From Campylobacterota bacterium (GTDB taxonomy: Bacteria; Campylobacterota; Campylobacteria; Campylobacterales; Sulfurovaceae), in NCBI GenBank assembly GCA_003252535.1, contig QKDN01000002.1, positions 1 to 64,000 of the forward strand: 64,000 nt of DNA. The letters run 5' to 3'. Of the stretch, positions 61,371 to 64,000 are shown piece by piece. Position numbers and translations under genes: made by a program. Below the pieces are notes generated by a model. The model ran no database searches and was not told the DNA's origin. It saw only the letters and a list, made by a program, of their open reading frames with translations. Within the stretch, counting starts at the first letter, position 1, and each line of letters opens with the position of its first letter.

Positions 61371-63272
61371 ATGGAAAAGTATGTCTATATTGCACTTTTT
61401 GCACCGTTAGTGAGTTCAATATTCGCTGCACTTTTCGGTATGAGCAGTAAAAAGAATTTTGTTGGAGTGATCGCATCGCTCCTTCTGGCTACATCGTTCA
61501 TGGCGTCGGCTACATTGGCGTCATACATCGCCGAGGGTGGTGCTGCGATCCATGTCACAATGATGGAATGGATCGGCGCAGGTGACCTGATGATCCCGTT
61601 CGGTTTCATGGTCGACCATGTGAGCGTGACGATGATGGTGGTGGTGACACTCGTATCGACAGTAGTTCACATCTATTCTATCGGGTATATGGACCACGAT
61701 AAGAGCTTCAACAGATTCTTCTCGTATCTGTCGGCGTTCGTTTTCTCGATGCTCGTACTTGTCATGAGTGACAACTTCGCGGGTCTCTTCATCGGATGGG
61801 AAGGGGTCGGTGTCTGTTCATGGCTCCTGATCGGTTTCTGGTACCACAAAGAGGACGTCTCTCCCGAGGTCAACCCTTCGATCTCCCCTTCATGGGCAGC
61901 GAACGAGGCATTCATCGTCAACCGTATCGCCGACCTTGCGATGCTCGTCGGTATCTTCGTCCTTTACTGGAACACAGGTTCTCTCCAATACGATGTAGTG
62001 TTCGCAGAACTGCCACATCTCGATACGGCTATCCTTACGACAGCTGCTATCGCGCTCTTTATCGGTGCGATGGGTAAATCGGCTCAGTTCCCGCTCCATA
62101 CATGGCTTACCGATGCGATGGAAGGTCCTACGCCTGTTTCTGCTCTTATCCACGCAGCGACGATGGTTACGGCTGGTGTCTTCCTCGTCATACGTGCCAA
62201 CCCGCTCTACTCTATGGATGCGGTCAGTGACGTAAGCTATTTCATCGCAGCACTCGGTACGTTCGTAGCGTTCTTCGCTGCATCGATGGCACTGGTCAAC
62301 AGGGATCTCAAAAGGATCATTGCATACTCTACCCTTTCACAGCTGGGATATATGTTCGCAGCGGCTGGTCTTGGTGCATACTGGATCGCACTCTTCCACC
62401 TTGCGGCCCACGCGTTCTTCAAAGCGTTGCTCTTCCTTGGTGCCGGTAACGTAATGCACGCAATGCACGACGAACTGGATATCTTCAAGATGGGTGGACT
62501 CAAACAGTCCATGAGAGCGACCTATTACTATATGGGTATCGCATCGATCGCGCTTGCAGGTATCCCTCCGTTCGCGGGCTTCTTCTCCAAAGATGCCATC
62601 ATCGAGACGGCGTTCAATGAAGGTACGCTTATCCTCTGGATCATGCTCGTGGTGACTGCCGGGATGACGGCATTCTACAGCTTCAGACAGGTATTCCTCA
62701 CATTCAATGGTGACCACAGATACAAAGAGTTCGGTATCCATCCGCATGAAATGTACAAATTCGTCCTTGTGGCAATGTCGCCGCTCGCGCTCCTTGCGAT
62801 GATCGCAGGTTTCTTCCAGGGAAGTTTCCAGGAGTTCATCACGAAACTCCTTCCAAACTACGAGATGAGCCATCATACACATGAGCTGGTATATTATCTC
62901 GGTGGGCTTGTGCTGGTGGTCGCAGTGAGCGGTATCGCCCTGGCATGGAAGAAATACGGCAACGGGCTCAAGAGAGATGAGAAATGTGAGAACTCTTTCA
63001 TCTACCAACTCTTGAAAAACCAGTACTATATTCCTCATTTCTACGCGGAATTCATCTCCAGACCATATGCTTTGGTCTCAGAGATGATGTGGAGGAACGT
63101 GGATATGAAGATCGTGGATGCTACTGTCGATGCAATAGCACACATCCTATACTTCAGCGGCGATAAGACTAGAAAAATGCAGACCGGTAACCTTTCACAC
63201 TATCTCAACTGGATGGGTGTCGGTTTTGTACTACTTCTGATCGTAGCTGCCATTACGACGGTTATCGGTTAA
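61371..63272 (+). CDS. nuoL: NADH-quinone oxidoreductase subunit L
   Basis: A 633-residue antiporter-like proton-pumping subunit. FVDHVSVTMM-like (FMVDHVSVTMMVVVTLVS), LFIGWEGVGVCSWLLIGFW, AFIVNRIADLAM, GAMGKSAQFPLHTWLTDAMEGPTPVSALIHAATMVTAGVFL and LKRIIAYSTLSQLGYM are the expected motifs with the pump Glu and Lys residues. The C-terminal lateral helix is present. The length is normal. Confidence 0.98.
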   Translation: MEKYVYIALFAPLVSSIFAALFGMSSKKNFVGVIASLLLATSFMASATLASYIAEGGAAIHVTMMEWIGAGDLMIPFGFMVDHVSVTMMVVVTLVSTVVHIYSIGYMDHDKSFNRFFSYLSAFVFSMLVLVMSDNFAGLFIGWEGVGVCSWLLIGFWYHKEDVSPEVNPSISPSWAANEAFIVNRIADLAMLVGIFVLYWNTGSLQYDVVFAELPHLDTAILTTAAIALFIGAMGKSAQFPLHTWLTDAMEGPTPVSALIHAATMVTAGVFLVIRANPLYSMDAVSDVSYFIAALGTFVAFFAASMALVNRDLKRIIAYSTLSQLGYMFAAAGLGAYWIALFHLAAHAFFKALLFLGAGNVMHAMHDELDIFKMGGLKQSMRATYYYMGIASIALAGIPPFAGFFSKDAIIETAFNEGTLILWIMLVVTAGMTAFYSFRQVFLTFNGDHRYKEFGIHPHEMYKFVLVAMSPLALLAMIAGFFQGSFQEFITKLLPNYEMSHHTHELVYYLGGLVLVVAVSGIALAWKKYGNGLKRDEKCENSFIYQLLKNQYYIPHFYAEFISRPYALVSEMMWRNVDMKIVDATVDAIAHILYFSGDKTRKMQTGNLSHYLNWMGVGFVLLLIVAAITTVIG

Positions 63273-63283
63273 GGAGCGGATTT

Positions 63284-64000
63284 ATGGATAATATTTTAAG
63301 TGTACTAGTATTTTTCCCTGCTATAGCGGGATTACTCGGTTTTGTTGTCGACAAAGGGAGTGCGAGGGTATACGGTATCAGCGTTGCTACCGTAGAGCTT
63401 CTGCTCGCTCTCTGGCTATGGATGAGCTTTGATACTGCCAATGCAGGTATGCAGTATGTTGAGTTGATCCCACTCGTACCTGATTTCGGTATCAACTACT
63501 ACGTAGGTGTTGACGGTATCAGCCTCTTCATCGTCGTTATGACGGCATTGATGACGCTTCTTGGTATGATCGGTATGAGTATCGAAAAAGAGATCAAGAA
63601 CATGATCATTTCGCTTCTTTTCCTTGAGATGACGATGATCGGTGTATTCGTTGCTCTTGATGCGATTGTATTCTACCTTTTCTGGGAACTCTCTCTTGTC
63701 CCGATGCTCTATATCATCGGTGCATGGGGTGGACCGCTCAGAATATACGCGTCGGTCAAATTCTTCCTCTATACCTTCACGGGTTCGCTTATCATGCTCG
63801 TCGGTATGCTCTTCATGGCGTACCTTTACAACAGTGTGTCAGGCGTATGGAGTTTCTCTCTTACAGACTGGTATGCTCTTGTATTGCCGGAAAACTACCA
63901 GATATGGCTCTTCCTCGCATTCTTTGCAGGTTTTGCGATCAAGGTACCGATGTTCCCGTTCCATACATGGCTTCCGTACGCTCACGGACAGGCACCGACT
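63284..64000 (+). CDS. nuoM: NADH-quinone oxidoreductase subunit M (cut by window end)
   Basis: The first 239 codons of a second antiporter-like subunit, starting at ATG 63284 behind AAGGAG. YYVGVDGISLFIVVMTALM, FYLFWELSLVPMLYIIGAWGG and IKVPMFPFHTWLPYAHGQAPT are NuoM signatures, including the conserved Glu in FWELSL and the Lys in AIKVPMFPFH. The gene continues past the right edge. Confidence 0.97.
   Translation, partial: MDNILSVLVFFPAIAGLLGFVVDKGSARVYGISVATVELLLALWLWMSFDTANAGMQYVELIPLVPDFGINYYVGVDGISLFIVVMTALMTLLGMIGMSIEKEIKNMIISLLFLEMTMIGVFVALDAIVFYLFWELSLVPMLYIIGAWGGPLRIYASVKFFLYTFTGSLIMLVGMLFMAYLYNSVSGVWSFSLTDWYALVLPENYQIWLFLAFFAGFAIKVPMFPFHTWLPYAHGQAPT

Overview
The window looks like chromosomal DNA of a Campylobacterota (epsilonproteobacterial) chemolithotroph, most like the Sulfurovum/Nitratifractor group. 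The clues are a complex I (nuo) operon in which nuoE and nuoF are replaced by an HP1264-type small protein and a flavoprotein, a PgbA-like secreted protein, an HpKchA-like potassium channel, and many small overlapping operons. The family-level placement is inference. Most of the window is GC-rich. Two stretches are clearly AT-rich and probably acquired: the restriction-modification genes at the left end (about 1-2100) and an Imm11-like gene (12750-14438).

Layout. 1-2100: end of an unknown gene, then an ApaLI-type restriction endonuclease and its methyltransferase. 2300-3620: a glycine/cysteine-rich membrane protein, a possible micro-ORF and a zinc-ribbon membrane protein. 3700-9400 (minus strand): DUF1801 protein, SGNH-hydrolase lipoprotein, and an RND permease followed by a membrane-bound C39-like peptidase. 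9600-12660 (plus): BatD-like protein, MoxR ATPase and DUF58 protein. 12750-14438: orphan Imm11-like protein. 14441-20457 (minus): an overlapping run of comEC, dnaB, ispG, a histidine-kinase-like protein with degenerate catalytic motifs, and a DUF1566 protein. 20527-23602 (minus): YihY-type membrane protein, glcD and the PgbA-like protein. 23741-27463 (plus): mgtE, NUDIX hydrolase, a DUF465 gene with its own promoter and terminator, and a DbpA-like RNA helicase. 27481-31907: truncated haemoglobin, the agmatine-to-putrescine enzymes AguB and AguA around a CAP-domain lipoprotein, and alr. 32042-32223: two identical tRNA-Glu(TTC) genes. 32357-45030: lipoprotein, endonuclease IV, argJ, potassium channel, rpmB, rpe, trpF, a DnaQ-like exonuclease, EI24 protein, gamma carbonic anhydrase-like protein, ppk1, uvrB and a ZapB/ZapA-like pair. 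45282-48687: two pseudopilins, priA and a rhodanese. 48867-64000: nuoABCD, the E and F replacements, two nuoG genes, nuoHIJKL and the start of nuoM.

The strongest signals outside ordinary genes are families of palindromic intergenic repeats. One family (3686-type half copy plus full copies near 9.4, 36.6 and 44.4 kb) has a conserved core inside long complementary arms whose sequence differs at every locus, and all three full copies lie between divergent genes. A second family carries CGTAGGGTG/CACCCTACG ends that fold as hairpins. The most notable protein-level observations are a hybrid NuoF/GltD electron-input subunit in complex I, the tandem NuoG genes, the degenerate histidine kinase and the orphan immunity-like protein. 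There is no CRISPR array, no transposase, no phage gene and no rRNA gene that I can see. No gene-free stretch exceeds 300 bases.
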